A stretch of 24,425 bases of DNA from JAYEJW01 sp034716535 (GTDB taxonomy: Bacteria > Pseudomonadota > Gammaproteobacteria > Chromatiales > Chromatiaceae), in the NCBI GenBank assembly GCA_034716535.1, contig JAYEJW010000576.1:1-24425 (forward strand). The letters are read 5' to 3'. Positions within the stretch are counted from its first letter, which is position 1, and each line of letters opens with the position of its first letter. The translations under genes and the position numbers were made by a program. The notes beneath the pieces were generated by a model, which saw nothing but the letters and a program-made list of their open reading frames with translations, had not been told where the DNA came from and ran no database searches. Below, in pieces: positions 1 through 8,657 of the stretch.

Positions 1-77
1 AAATTACAAAAAAGTTAAACCAACTTGTGATTTAGTAGATACTACATCGAGCTATTATTGGTCTTCCTCTACAAGTG

Positions 78-2048
78 CTATTGGCGGTAAATCTCTAGGA
101 TGCCAATATCGGCTTGGTCACCGGAGAGTCGGAACGCTGTTTCCCGGATGACCAGCTTGTGGTCGAAAGGCCGGGCAGCGGCCTGACTCTTGGCGTTGAT
201 GGTGTAGCGGACCGCGCCAAGCTCGAATTGCAGAATCGGGTGATGTCCGTCTCTCCGGCGCGGCGTAGCGGTCAGCCCGATGACATAGCGGGCCTTCACC
301 TCGCGCATCACCCGCTCGAACGAGACCGAAGGAACATGATGGCACTCGTCGACAATCACCTGGCCGTACGTCGCGACGCTGTCGTCTACGCCGTCCTCTC
401 GGTCGAGGCTCTGGAACGTGGCTACGTCCAAGCTGCCATTCGGCTTGCGTTTGCCGGCGCCGATCTGGCCGACCTGGTTCGGCTTCAGGTCGAGGAAGAT
501 TGCGAGCTGGCTCTTCCACTGCTCGAGCAGCTGAGTGCGGTGCACGAGCACGAGGGTGTTGCGCTTCCGGCGAGCGATCAAATTGGCCCCCACGACGGTC
601 TTGCCGGATCCGGGTGGGGCCACAAACACACCAAGATCGTGTTGGATCATCGCCTGGACAACTTCGTCCTGGATCGGAGTGAGCTCACCCTGGAAGGAGA
701 GGTCCAGCTCGCTGCCTTCGGTGCGTTTGTCGTCCACGGAAAGACCGATGCGATAGGAGGAGAGCAGCCCTGTGAGATCATCGATGCACCCGCGCGGCAG
801 ACCGATGTGCTGCGGATGCTCCTCGGCACGGCTGATGATGCGTGGCGTGCGGGCTGTCGACAGGCGCAGCGCTTGCCGTTTGTAGAACTCGGGATTCTGA
901 AAAGCGGCGAGGCGTTTGATCTTGTTGATCAAGGGAGATGGGAGGCTATCGGTTTCTACGAATAGAAGCTGGGACAGGACGGCATGGACGCAATCGGGAA
1001 GCGGTGCTTCAATGTCTGGTCTGGATTTCCGGCGTGACGGCGGGCGTGTCCACGGCGTCGCCGAACCCTCCTCCTCGGTAGGCTCGGCCATCCGTACTCC
1101 GACCACCTGACCCTTCTCGGTTGCCTCGCGGGCGAGCGCTTCTACGTCAGCAGGCAAGAGACGAGGCACCGATGCCAGAAATGCCCACTGGTCGGGGTAG
1201 GGTGTCCAGGTCTCATCGACAAACACAGAGTTTCCCTTTTGGCGTGGGCCGTCTTGGAAGGGCAAGGCAATCAGGTTGCCGAAGCCGCCACTGGGCATCG
1301 TGTCCTGGTTGGGGAAGAAGCGGTCGTAGGATGTCATGGGCAACGCATGCCTCTTCGACATGGTCTCGGTGAGGAGAAAGCAGCCCATCTTGCGCGCGGT
1401 AGCGGTTGGCACCGGGGCAGTGAAAAAGAACCAGACGTGCGCACCGTTGCCGGATCGCGAGCGCTCAACGGCGCAGGGGACACCCTTGTCTCGGCACGTT
1501 TCCACAAAGGCAGTGACGTCGTCCTGCCACTGCCCCTTGTCGAAATCCACGGCGAGGAACCAGCAGGTCTCGTCGGGTAGCATCGGGTACACTCCCACCA
1601 CGTGGCGTCCTTGGAGGTGGTCGCGAATTGTCTGTTCCGTCACCGCGATGAATGCTTGATTCGGGCACTCGCCACACTTGACGTTGCGCTTGTCGCATAC
1701 GCCCGGCGTCCATTCGTTGCTGCACGCTGGTGAGTAGCCTTTGGTGCCCTTGTTGGCGTTTTCCCAGCGCTTGGGGAAGACGTCTACTCTGCCGCGGAAG
1801 AGTTTCATGAACAGCGCGACTTTCTCCGCGGAGGTCGAGGGGGCGTTGCCACTCGCTCCTGTTTGCTCAGTCGCGCATGCGTCTTCGGATCTCCGGAGCG
1901 AGGAAAGCTGAGCCTTCAGCTCGCAGAGGCGCTGGAATACGTGTGTACGCTCATCGTCAAGCTCGGCCAGGCGGGCTTCGGTGCGGGAGATTTCCTCCCG
2001 TAAAGCTTCGACGTCGTGGTTCTCCATCGAACGGATGATATCCTCCAC
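78..2048 (-). pseudogene. TOTE-type AEP primase / SF2 helicase, 3' end broken
   Basis: The 656-residue reading frame combines an archaeo-eukaryotic primase domain and a superfamily 2 helicase, the layout of TOTE conflict-system proteins, which are thought to act on invading nucleic acid. It starts with a coiled coil (about residues 8-55), then a zinc cluster (C109, C118, C125, C128). The primase site follows: DFD at 168-170, SGNGAH ending in H204, and YDRFF at 241. The helicase part has Walker A APPGSGKT (477-484), DECH (567-570) and GLTATP (591-596). The frame stops after IYRQ, just before the helicase C-terminal domain. Shifting frame past a 5-nt insert restores A-L-V-E-E-D, the expected continuation, and then homology ends near base 60 in AT-rich sequence. 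I therefore read the gene as truncated and frameshifted. The start used is GTG at 2048; ATG at 2027 is an alternative. The domain calls are firm and the loss of function is inferred. Confidence 0.8.
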
Positions 2049-2133
2049 TCAGCTCAACGCCCAAAGCCTGTGCGGTTGCGCCATTCCTTTGCGCTCTGAG
2101 TCTGTGGTACGGGAGCACGGAATCCCTGTATTC

Positions 2134-2163
2134 TTGAGAAATTGACGAACATTGAAGTGATAC
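2134..2163 (+). promoter_or_regulatory. candidate promoter of hicAB
   Basis: TTGAGA and TGATAC hexamers are separated by 18 bases and lie about 28 bases before the hicA GTG. The -10 element is a poor match, so this is only a candidate. Toxin-antitoxin operons of this type usually carry an autoregulated promoter here. Confidence 0.25.
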
Positions 2164-2191
2164 GCGGTCCAACGGCGGATAGGAGGTAGAA

Positions 2192-2428
2192 GTGACGCGC
2201 CGCGAGAAGGCGCTGCAAAAGATGCGTAGGTCTCCGGGGAATGTCCGTTTCGCGGAGGTGGACACCTTGCTTCGCTCGGAGGGATTCGTCTTGTTTAACC
2301 AACGAGGCAGTCATCGAACCTATCACCGTGGGGACGGAAAGGTCCTGACCGTTGTCGTTCCGCACGGCGGACACAAGACCTGCCATCCTGCAGACATTCG
2401 AAGATTGCTGGAGGTTCTCGGACTATGA
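2192..2428 (+). CDS. hicA: HicA-type toxin (mRNA interferase)
   Basis: This 78-residue protein fits the small double-stranded-RNA-binding-like HicA toxins, which cleave mRNA when not held by HicB. The family signature is visible as an R-G-S-H-R-T-Y stretch with the presumed catalytic His at 41, followed by a TVVVPHGGHK strand and a C-terminal helix (ADIRRLLEVLGL) typical of the family. Translation starts at GTG 2192, set by a strong AGGAGGT at 2181-2187. The stop overlaps the next start as ATGA, so it is coupled to hicB. It sits between the broken TOTE gene and a tRNA-Pro half-site, so it is probably island cargo. The length is normal and no defects are seen. Confidence 0.88.
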   Translation: MTRREKALQKMRRSPGNVRFAEVDTLLRSEGFVLFNQRGSHRTYHRGDGKVLTVVVPHGGHKTCHPADIRRLLEVLGL

Positions 2429-2661
2429 TGACAACAGTCCACGAGTATCGGGATTACGTGTTTCGCATTCTTTATCGACCCGAAGAACCGGTATACACGG
2501 TCGAGTTTCCGGACATCCCCGAGATCATCACGAGCGGCGATACGTTGAGCGAGGCCTTTGCCAACGCCTGTGAGGCGTTGGATCTGCATCTGGAGAGCTT
2601 GCAGAAGCTTGGGCGGCCCGTACCGCCATGCAAACATCGTCTGGTAGTGGAGGCTGCCTAG
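2425..2661 (+). CDS. hicB: HicB-type antitoxin
   Basis: This 78-residue partner of HicA has the partial RNase H-like fold signature of HicB: the tyrosine-rich start, then YTVEFPDIPEIITSGDT and an SEAFANACEAL helix. It would bind and block the toxin. It is a short HicB: the protein ends after that fold with K-H-R-L-V-V-E and has no C-terminal ribbon-helix-helix or HTH DNA-binding domain. If the operon is autoregulated, another part of the complex must bind the DNA. The ATG at 2425 overlaps the hicA stop by four bases. GGAGGT at 2410-2415 serves as ribosome binding site. ATG 2428 is an alternative start. Confidence 0.88.
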   Translation: MMTTVHEYRDYVFRILYRPEEPVYTVEFPDIPEIITSGDTLSEAFANACEALDLHLESLQKLGRPVPPCKHRLVVEAA

Positions 2662-2859
2662 CCACCTCTCCGATTCGCTGCATCCGACACGCATTCTTAG
2701 CGATTCCATTTGGTCTGGCGCGATCCGAATAGGGTGTGCCGGAAAGTGTGCGAACGTGGAATACCATTCACGCTAATAAGGGCTCGTTGAGGCTCACAAT
2801 GGCACACGGCAGCTGCCGCAGGTTATTGATGTTGAAAGGATCCCGCGAGCCACAACGGG
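2662..2859. other. non-coding stretch between hicB and the tRNA half-site
   Basis: I see no supportable gene here. Short open frames exist but none has a ribosome binding site or recognisable product. The last bases before 2860 do not pair with the tRNA anticodon stem that follows, so the tRNA likeness begins abruptly at the anticodon loop. Confidence 0.4.
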
Positions 2860-3380
<521 letters not shown>

Positions 3381-3707
3381 GAGGAAGCTTGGGACCGCCG
3401 CGAGCTCGGTGCCGACGTCAACCTCGCCGCGTTGATAGAGGACTCCAACGAGGCCGCGATCGATACGGCCCTTGAGCTGCAACCGATCTCCATTCGCTTA
3501 CAGAAGTCGCTGATAGAGGATTTCAAGCTGATCGCCCAGTTGAGCGGTTTAGGCTATCGGCCGCTGATGCGGCAGGTTCTGGCGCGGTTCGCAGACTGTG
3601 AAAAGACGCGCATCCTGCGGGAATTCGCCTTTGAGGCCGAGAAACGGAACGTGGAAGATCCGGTAGAGGACGACGAAGAGGGGCCGAGATCGGGGATTGA
3701 CCGCTGA
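3381..3707 (+). pseudogene. CopG-like antitoxin relic, start lost
   Basis: The frame reads E-E-A-W-D-R-R-E-L-G-A-D, then a ribbon-helix-helix-like core (LQPISIRLQKSLIEDFKLIA, then a GYRPLMRQVLARFA helix) and an acidic tail. This is the pattern of short CopG-family antitoxins found next to BrnT-like toxins. The homologous N-terminal part has no ATG, GTG or TTG back to an in-frame stop at 3321. The first possible start is TTG 3432, inside the conserved part and without a ribosome binding site, which would leave 91 residues. An ATG at 3310 in another frame meets TAA at 3346. No toxin partner is visible beside it. I read it as an orphan with a decayed 5' end, though a shortened product remains possible. 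Confidence 0.6.
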
Positions 3708-3714
3708 TCGGGTC

Positions 3715-3746
3715 GGATGGGCGGCTCCAGTTGGCGCCGCCCATCC
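3715..3746 (+). other. perfect 11-bp hairpin after the CopG relic
   Basis: GGATGGGCGGC (3715-3725) and GCCGCCCATCC (3736-3746) pair perfectly around a 10-nt loop, eight bases after the stop codon. No T-tract follows on the plus strand, so it is not a canonical intrinsic terminator, though it may protect or end the transcript. Confidence 0.5.
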
Positions 3747-3758
3747 CGCCCGAACAAC

Positions 3759-3783
3759 AAAAAAGCCCCCAATGCTGGGGGCT
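3759..3783 (-). terminator. intrinsic terminator, minus strand
   Basis: AGCCCCC (3764-3770) and GGGGGCT (3777-3783) form a 7-bp stem with a 6-nt loop. The six A residues at 3759-3764 become a T-tract when read on the minus strand. It lies about 170 bases beyond the end of the minus-strand exported-protein gene and could end that transcript. Confidence 0.5.
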
Positions 3784-3949
3784 GGAGACGGGGATAGGAA
3801 GGCGTTTCTCGATGTCGAACAGCGGCTTCACGAAGCCGGCTACACCCAAAGAGTAGCTGAGGACCCCCGCGGATTTTGCGAACCGGAGCCCATCCCCGCC
3901 GCTCGTCCATGCCGGATAGGGCTTTGGGCGGATTCGTTCGGCGTTTCTG

Positions 3950-4414
3950 CTACGGTCGCGCCCAGCGAATGCCGACGTGAGGCTTGCCATGGAGGGAGAC
4001 ATCGACGTCGATCATCCGATCATGCGGCTCGATCCGCACCCGAAGATGTTCGAGCGTTCCGCTTCGAAACTCGAAGGCGTCCGCTGCGGAACCATTGGCG
4101 ACCAAGTGGATGGGTTCATCGTTGCCCCCAAAGGTGGTGAGAAACCTGAGTCTCAGCGCGCCCGCTTCCTCGAAGAAGGTCCAGTGATGCAGGGCGCCGC
4201 CCGGATTGGCAACCGCTGAAACATGACCTTCGGCGGTTCGTTCGAAGCGAATCGCATAGGGAAGCCGGCCTTGCGGCGTTCGATATGCCTCGCCTTCCCA
4301 GTCACCGGTCAGGCCAAGCAGGAAGTCGGCGATGGGCGGCGGCGACGGTAACTCAGAAGACTCAAGCGCGAACGCGGCGGCGACGAGACCGAGCAGGAGC
4401 AGGCGAATAAGCAT
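3950..4414 (-). CDS. small exported protein of unknown function
   Basis: The 154-residue product opens with a clear signal peptide (MLIRLLLLGLVAAAFA, cleavage near residue 16-18). The mature part begins with L-L-G-L-T-G-D-W-E-G-E-A-Y and continues as alternating short beta strands with conserved-looking G, W and H residues. The opening is reminiscent of lipocalin-like or nitrobindin-like small beta barrels that bind hydrophobic ligands or heme, but I cannot assign a family. It has no heme-binding CXXCH and no lipobox, so it should be a soluble periplasmic protein. It is divergent from the OmpA-like lipoprotein gene, and no partner genes are evident. The ATG at 4414 is the only start that gives a complete signal peptide. 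Confidence 0.6.
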   Translation of the reverse strand: MLIRLLLLGLVAAAFALESSELPSPPPIADFLLGLTGDWEGEAYRTPQGRLPYAIRFERTAEGHVSAVANPGGALHHWTFFEEAGALRLRFLTTFGGNDEPIHLVANGSAADAFEFRSGTLEHLRVRIEPHDRMIDVDVSLHGKPHVGIRWARP

Positions 4415-4666
4415 GGGCGATCCAAGCGACGCGGGCCTCTATGGTACCGGAGGCGCTCTCCGTCGGAAAACCTGCTCGCCGCTGGCTTATGACGTCCACG
4501 CGATGGTCGGCATGGTCCGGTCGGTCTATGCGTGTTGCCTCCACAAACATGCCGCCGAAGAGTCGCCAGCCGACCGGGTTCTGTGCGAGGATGCCGGGGC
4601 CGGAACCGGCGAAGAGCGAACAGGCTTTTGGGCCGACGCTCTTGCGGTGCCGCGAGGCTGGTAGTG

Positions 4667-5425
4667 ATGTCGACGGGGATAAGAGTGAAAAAGGTTTCTT
4701 TGCTTGTAGCGCTGCTGTTTCTGAGCGGATGTGGGATTAGGGTCGGAGTCATAAACGATCCCCCGATATCCCGCGGAGCGGTTACTACCTCGAAGGTCAC
4801 CGTGTACCGTGACAAGTCCTGGATGGGCGCTCCGGTTCCGATGATATTTCTGATCGACGGAACCGAGATATACGGTTTCTGGCGCGGGCAACGCTATTCC
4901 TTCAGGCTAGCGCCGGGAGACTATGCGTTCGGATACTATCTGGCGTTTAACGAGTGTCGGCAGCTGGTAATGATCGAACCGGGGCAGGATCACCTCTTCA
5001 AGCTTGCCCCCAACTGCGTGATCGAGCGGGAATACCCGAAGACAGGCGCAGAGATCATTCAGAGCTACACCATCGACCTGGTGAACGATGAGTTCGACTT
5101 CAACAAGTCCACTCTTAAGCCCGAAATGAAGCGCGCGCTCGACGATCTGGCGCGCCGCGTCAAAGCCACCTCGGGAGAGGAGCAGCTGACCATCATCGGC
5201 CATACCGACTCCGTGGGAAGTGAGCAATACAACTACGAGCTCGGTTTACGCCGTGCGGCGGCGAGCAAGAATTACCTGGTCAATGTCGGAGGGCTCAATC
5301 CCGCACGCATCCGGACAGAGAGTGCCGGCGAGAGGGACCCGGTGGCGACCAACGAGACCGAACAGGGCCGCGCAAAGAACCGCCGCATCGAGGTCAGGGC
5401 GGAGATCTACGGGGGGGCAGGCTGA
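4667..5425 (+). CDS. OmpA-family peptidoglycan-binding lipoprotein
   Basis: A 252-residue outer-membrane lipoprotein. The signal peptide ends in the lipobox L-S-G-C, with lipidated Cys at 22. Residues about 35-120 form an uncharacterised beta-rich domain (V-T-V-Y-R-D-K, G-D-Y-A-F-G-Y) resembling DUF2846-like domains of small lipoproteins. Residues about 135-247 are an OmpA C-terminal domain, with D181 in H-T-D-S and R196 in L-R-R-A, the 15-residue-spaced pair that grips meso-diaminopimelate. The protein should tether the outer membrane to the cell wall. The ATG at 4667 is preceded by GAGG; GTG 4685 also gives an excellent signal peptide and cannot be excluded. An open frame runs upstream to 4532, but those residues are arginine-rich and incompatible with export. 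It appears to be a single gene. Confidence 0.82.
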   Translation: MSTGIRVKKVSLLVALLFLSGCGIRVGVINDPPISRGAVTTSKVTVYRDKSWMGAPVPMIFLIDGTEIYGFWRGQRYSFRLAPGDYAFGYYLAFNECRQLVMIEPGQDHLFKLAPNCVIEREYPKTGAEIIQSYTIDLVNDEFDFNKSTLKPEMKRALDDLARRVKATSGEEQLTIIGHTDSVGSEQYNYELGLRRAAASKNYLVNVGGLNPARIRTESAGERDPVATNETEQGRAKNRRIEVRAEIYGGAG

Positions 5426-5506
5426 TCGGGCAAACCCACATGCGTCGTACGCTGTGCTCCGCCTCCGACGCACTCCAGTAGCTCCGCCGATCCAGGTAAC
5501 GCCAAT

Positions 5507-5674
5507 GTGACGAATCGTAAAGGCCTAGCGGCCTTGCTCATCATCACCGTCGTGGTCGCGATCGCGGTCTGGTCGCGACTTCGTCATACCGATCAAGAAG
5601 GTTACGACGAACCCCAACGCTGGAGAATCAATGAGCACCCGGTTCTCCAGCGGCAGGAGGCGGAAGTGCGCTGA
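5507..5674 (+). CDS. 55-residue single-pass membrane ORF
   Basis: From GTG 5507 the frame encodes V-T-N-R-K-G, then a strongly hydrophobic helix (LAALLIITVVVAIAVW, about residues 7-22), a basic R-L-R-H, and a hydrophilic tail rich in Glu, Gln and Arg. The N-in topology with a cytoplasm-facing basic end is that of a genuine small membrane protein. An AGGT at 5493-5496 could serve as ribosome binding site. The ORF starts 81 bases after the OmpA-like gene and may share its transcript. I recognise no family and assign no function. The hydrophobic profile and codon-usage look favour a real gene over chance. Confidence 0.4.
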   Translation: MTNRKGLAALLIITVVVAIAVWSRLRHTDQEGYDEPQRWRINEHPVLQRQEAEVR

Positions 5675-5941
5675 GGTGGATCCGGGAACCCTTCGCGACA
5701 CCATCGCATCTCTCAGAATCCACCTCATTGGGCGGCTGGCACATGAGAGAGATGTCCGGTCGCTCACGACGCGTTAACCAAAACTTGCAAGATTTTCCCG
5801 TTATCGAAAGACGTTGTCGCGTGTCGCCATCCCGCCGATGCGACGGTCGGATATCTCCAGGCGCCATTGACGGTCGAGAACTCCGGGCTGAAATGGGAGC
5901 AGCCGGTCGAAGATCCCTTCGCCTGCGCGCGGTGGGAAGAC
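5675..5941. other. non-coding stretch upstream of the Zur box
   Basis: Most of this stretch shows no gene. It contains an inverted repeat, GAGGTGGAT (5673-5681) and ATCCACCTC (5718-5726), separated by 36 bases, of unknown role. The final part leads into the znuA control region. Open frames crossing it on either strand have no ribosome binding site and resemble nothing I know. Confidence 0.35.
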
Positions 5942-5945
5942 GAGA

Positions 5946-5960
5946 TGTTATAATGTAACG
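5946..5960 (+). promoter_or_regulatory. Zur-binding site overlapping the znuA -10 box
   Basis: TGTTATAATGTAACG matches the core of the gammaproteobacterial Zur operator (TGTTATAATATAACA) at 13 of 15 positions, and it includes TATAAT (5949-5954) as a likely -10 element. It lies about 36 bases before znuA. Zinc-loaded Zur bound here would block RNA polymerase, and since zur is the last gene of the same cluster the arrangement is autoregulatory. No good -35 hexamer is visible. Confidence 0.8.
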
Positions 5961-5995
5961 GTTTTTTTCGGCTGCCCGGGACCTCGCAATTCTCG

Positions 5996-6931
5996 ATGAT
6001 TCTCCGCGACAGACCATTGACCGGTGCCGCTTCCCGTAGCCGGAACACGCTCGTCCTGATGGTGTTGGCGCTTGCGCTCGTCGCGCTGCCCAAGGCTGGT
6101 GAGGGGGGCGAGGTGCTCCGGGTCTTTGTCAGCGTTCCGCCGCAACAGACCTTCGTGGAGAGGATCGGGGGCGAACGCGTCCAGGTGCGTACCATGGTCC
6201 AGCCGGGGCACAGCCCGGCGACCTACGATCCGTCGCCACGGCAGGTCGCCGAGCTGGCAAAGGCCGATCTCTACGTGCGTACCGGCGTTCCTTTCGAGGA
6301 CGCCTGGATGACGCGCATCCGCGCGGCAAACCCGGACCTGCGGATGCTCGATGTGCGCAAGGGTATCCCGTTGCGGGAGTTGAGCGCTTCGGATCAAGGC
6401 GACGTTGCGGGGGGGAGCGAGGCCATCCACGTCCACGGGGAGGAGAAAGATCCCCATATCTGGACCAGTCCACCCCTGGTGAAGATCATGGCGCGCAATA
6501 TCCGCGATACGCTGAGCGAGCTAGACCCCACCGGGGGGCATGACTACGCCGCCAACTACGCGGCCTTTGCCGCGGAGCTCGACGCCCTCGACCGTGATAT
6601 CAGAGAGCAGCTTGCGCATCTTCCGGCCCGCCGTTTCATGGTCTTCCATCCCGCATGGGGGTATTTCGCGGACACCTACGGCCTAACCCAAGTGCCCATC
6701 GAAACGGAGGGCAAGGAGCCGGGCCCGCGGACCCTCGCAGCCCTCATCGAGCAGGCGAAAAGGGAAGGGGTGAAGGTCGTTTTCGTCCAGCCCCAGTTTG
6801 ATGAGAAATCGGCTCAACAGGTGGCACGGGCCATTGGTGGGCGTGTGGAGTTCATCGATCCGCTTTCACCGGACTATGTTCAGAACCTTCGCCGGGTCAC
6901 GCGCTTGATTGCGCAGGCAGGGACGCCTTGA
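5996..6931 (+). CDS. znuA: zinc ABC transporter, periplasmic binding protein
   Basis: A 311-residue cluster A-I (cluster 9) metal-binding protein that captures zinc in the periplasm and hands it to ZnuB. The signal sequence runs through a hydrophobic stretch ending near residue 36. The expected ligands are present: H72 in P-G-H-S-P, H154 in D-P-H-I-W, H218 in F-H-P-A-W-G-Y and D288 in F-I-D-P-L. The His-rich loop of many ZnuA proteins is reduced here to A-I-H-V-H-G-E-E (143-150). It is first in a znuA-znuC-znuB-zur run under a Zur box. The ATG at 5996 has only a weak ribosome binding site, and the basic residues before the hydrophobic core fit a long n-region. The stop overlaps the znuC start by four bases. 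Confidence 0.9.
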   Translation: MILRDRPLTGAASRSRNTLVLMVLALALVALPKAGEGGEVLRVFVSVPPQQTFVERIGGERVQVRTMVQPGHSPATYDPSPRQVAELAKADLYVRTGVPFEDAWMTRIRAANPDLRMLDVRKGIPLRELSASDQGDVAGGSEAIHVHGEEKDPHIWTSPPLVKIMARNIRDTLSELDPTGGHDYAANYAAFAAELDALDRDIREQLAHLPARRFMVFHPAWGYFADTYGLTQVPIETEGKEPGPRTLAALIEQAKREGVKVVFVQPQFDEKSAQQVARAIGGRVEFIDPLSPDYVQNLRRVTRLIAQAGTP

Positions 6932-7665
6932 GTGCTCCGGGAAACACTGTCGTCGAGCTTCGAGGTGTGACCTTCTCCTACGGCGATACGCCCGTGCTCC
7001 AATCGGTGGACCTGGAGGTGGCGGAGGGGGAGTTTCTCGGTATCGTCGGTCCGAACGCGGGGGGCAAGAGTACCCTGCTCAAGCTGATCCTGGGACTCCT
7101 GGAGCCCCAAGCAGGCCACATCCGAGTGCTGGGCCGTCATCCGCACAAATCCCGCCGCGCCCTGGGCTATGTTCCTCAGTACCCGCCGTTCCCGAGGGAC
7201 TTTCCGATCACCGTCGAGCAGACGGTGCTCATGGGACGGCTGGGGAACGGTTCCTGGCTCGGGCGCTATCGTCGCTCGGACAGGGCCGCGGCGCATCAGG
7301 CCTTGGTCGAGGTGGAGGCGGCGGACCTGGGGAAGCGGCAGATCGGCACCCTCTCCGGCGGCCAGCTTCAGCGGGTTCTGCTTGCGCGAGCCCTGGTCAG
7401 CGAGCCGCGCATCCTGATGCTGGACGAGCCCACGGCCAATATCGACCTGCGTCTGGAAAGCGAAATCTTCGATCTCCTGCGCAAGCTGAACGAGCGAATG
7501 ACGATCCTGGTTGTTTCCCACGACGTGGCCTTCGTGTCCGGCTACGTGGGTCGCGTTGCCTGTATCAACCGTACTCTGGTCTGTCATCGTACGGATGCCA
7601 TCAACGGCCAGGTGATCCGGGAGCTCTACGGCGAGAATGTACGCATGGTGGCGCACAGGCACTGA
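6928..7665 (+). CDS. znuC: zinc ABC transporter, ATPase
   Basis: A 245-residue ABC ATPase that powers ZnuB. Motifs in order: Walker A GPNAGGKST (41-49), Q-loop Q84 in Y-V-P-Q, signature LSGGQ (142-146), Walker B ILMLDE (162-167) and H-loop H198 in V-S-H-D. Translation appears to begin at a rare TTG at 6928, overlapping the znuA stop as TTGA. There is no later in-frame start before the first conserved strand (V-V-E-L-R-G-V-T), so the TTG is needed. The overlap implies coupling to znuA. A gap of about 104 bases separates it from znuB. Confidence 0.92.
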   Translation: MSAPGNTVVELRGVTFSYGDTPVLQSVDLEVAEGEFLGIVGPNAGGKSTLLKLILGLLEPQAGHIRVLGRHPHKSRRALGYVPQYPPFPRDFPITVEQTVLMGRLGNGSWLGRYRRSDRAAAHQALVEVEAADLGKRQIGTLSGGQLQRVLLARALVSEPRILMLDEPTANIDLRLESEIFDLLRKLNERMTILVVSHDVAFVSGYVGRVACINRTLVCHRTDAINGQVIRELYGENVRMVAHRH

Positions 7666-7769
7666 TCCTGGTGACAAGCAGGCGCGGATGAAAGCCGGCA
7701 TCGCCGGATTCCTCGATCGTAGTTACCGATGACCTTCGGCGGATTTGCGGGAGTTTTTCAAGGCAGCTC

Positions 7770-8657
7770 ATGACAGAGTTTCTTACCGCACTACACCAGC
7801 ACGCGTTCCTGCAAATGGCCTTGGTTGCCGGCCTGCTGGCGAGCGTAGGTTGTGGCGTCGTTGGTGCCTTTGTGGTGGTCAAGCGCATCGCCTTCTTGGC
7901 GGGAGGTATCGCACACTCGGTGCTGGGCGGCATGGGGGCGGCCCTCTACTACGATTTCGACCCCCTGGTCGGGGCACTGGTCGCGGCGGTGGTCTCCGCC
8001 CTGCTCATCGGTGGGGTGCGGCTCAAGTGGCAGGCGCAGGAGGACACTCTCATCGGCGCCCTGTGGGCGATCGGCATGGCGGTAGGGATCCTGTTCATTG
8101 CCAAGACCCCCGGCTACCAGACGGACCTCATGAGCTACCTGTTCGGCAACATTCTGCTTGTGCCGGCTCGCGAGCTGTGGTTTATGGCCGCGCTGGATGC
8201 CCTGCTTCTTCTGATCGTCGGGCTCTTCTACCGGCAGTTCCTGGCCGTGTCCTTCGACGAAGAGTTTGCCCGCCTGCGCGGCGTGCCGGTGACCTTCTTC
8301 TATCTTCTTCTGCTGGTCTTGGTCGCTGTAACGGTGGTGCTGCTCATCCAGGTGGTTGGGCTGATTCTGGTCATCGCGCTGCTGACCCTCCCCGCAGCAG
8401 TGGCGGGGCACTACACGCACTCCCTGGGCCGCATGATGGTGCTCGCTACGCTGCTCGGCAGCCTGTTTGCAACCGCGGGCGTGGCCCTGTCTTACGGCCC
8501 CGATCTGCCGGCAGGGCCGACGATCATCCTGCTGGCGGGCGGCGTCTACCTAGTGTCCGCGATTCTAGCCCGGGCGATGGCGAAGCGCCGGGTGCGTCGG
8601 TCCGCGCTCAGGGTCGAGTCTGAAAACCTGCGCCATGGATCGACAGCGACTGACTAA
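7770..8657 (+). CDS. znuB: zinc ABC transporter, membrane permease
   Basis: A 295-residue ABC-3 family permease with about eight hydrophobic helices forming the inner-membrane zinc channel. The family patterns V-K-R-I-A-F-L-A-G-G-I-A-H-S (about residues 38-51) and D-E-E-F-A-R-L-R-G-V (the helix that contacts the ATPase) are visible. The helix Q-V-V-G-L-I-L-V-I-A-L-L-T-L-P-A-A is also typical. The ATG at 7770 follows an A/G-rich stretch. The 3' end overlaps zur by 23 bases in another frame, so both are read from one message. The length is normal for ZnuB. Confidence 0.92.
   Translation: MTEFLTALHQHAFLQMALVAGLLASVGCGVVGAFVVVKRIAFLAGGIAHSVLGGMGAALYYDFDPLVGALVAAVVSALLIGGVRLKWQAQEDTLIGALWAIGMAVGILFIAKTPGYQTDLMSYLFGNILLVPARELWFMAALDALLLLIVGLFYRQFLAVSFDEEFARLRGVPVTFFYLLLLVLVAVTVVLLIQVVGLILVIALLTLPAAVAGHYTHSLGRMMVLATLLGSLFATAGVALSYGPDLPAGPTIILLAGGVYLVSAILARAMAKRRVRRSALRVESENLRHGSTATD

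Noticed and set aside
114..965. Plus-strand open frame opposite the primase-helicase
   Set aside because: It overlaps a frame with clear helicase motifs and has no ribosome binding site or family features.
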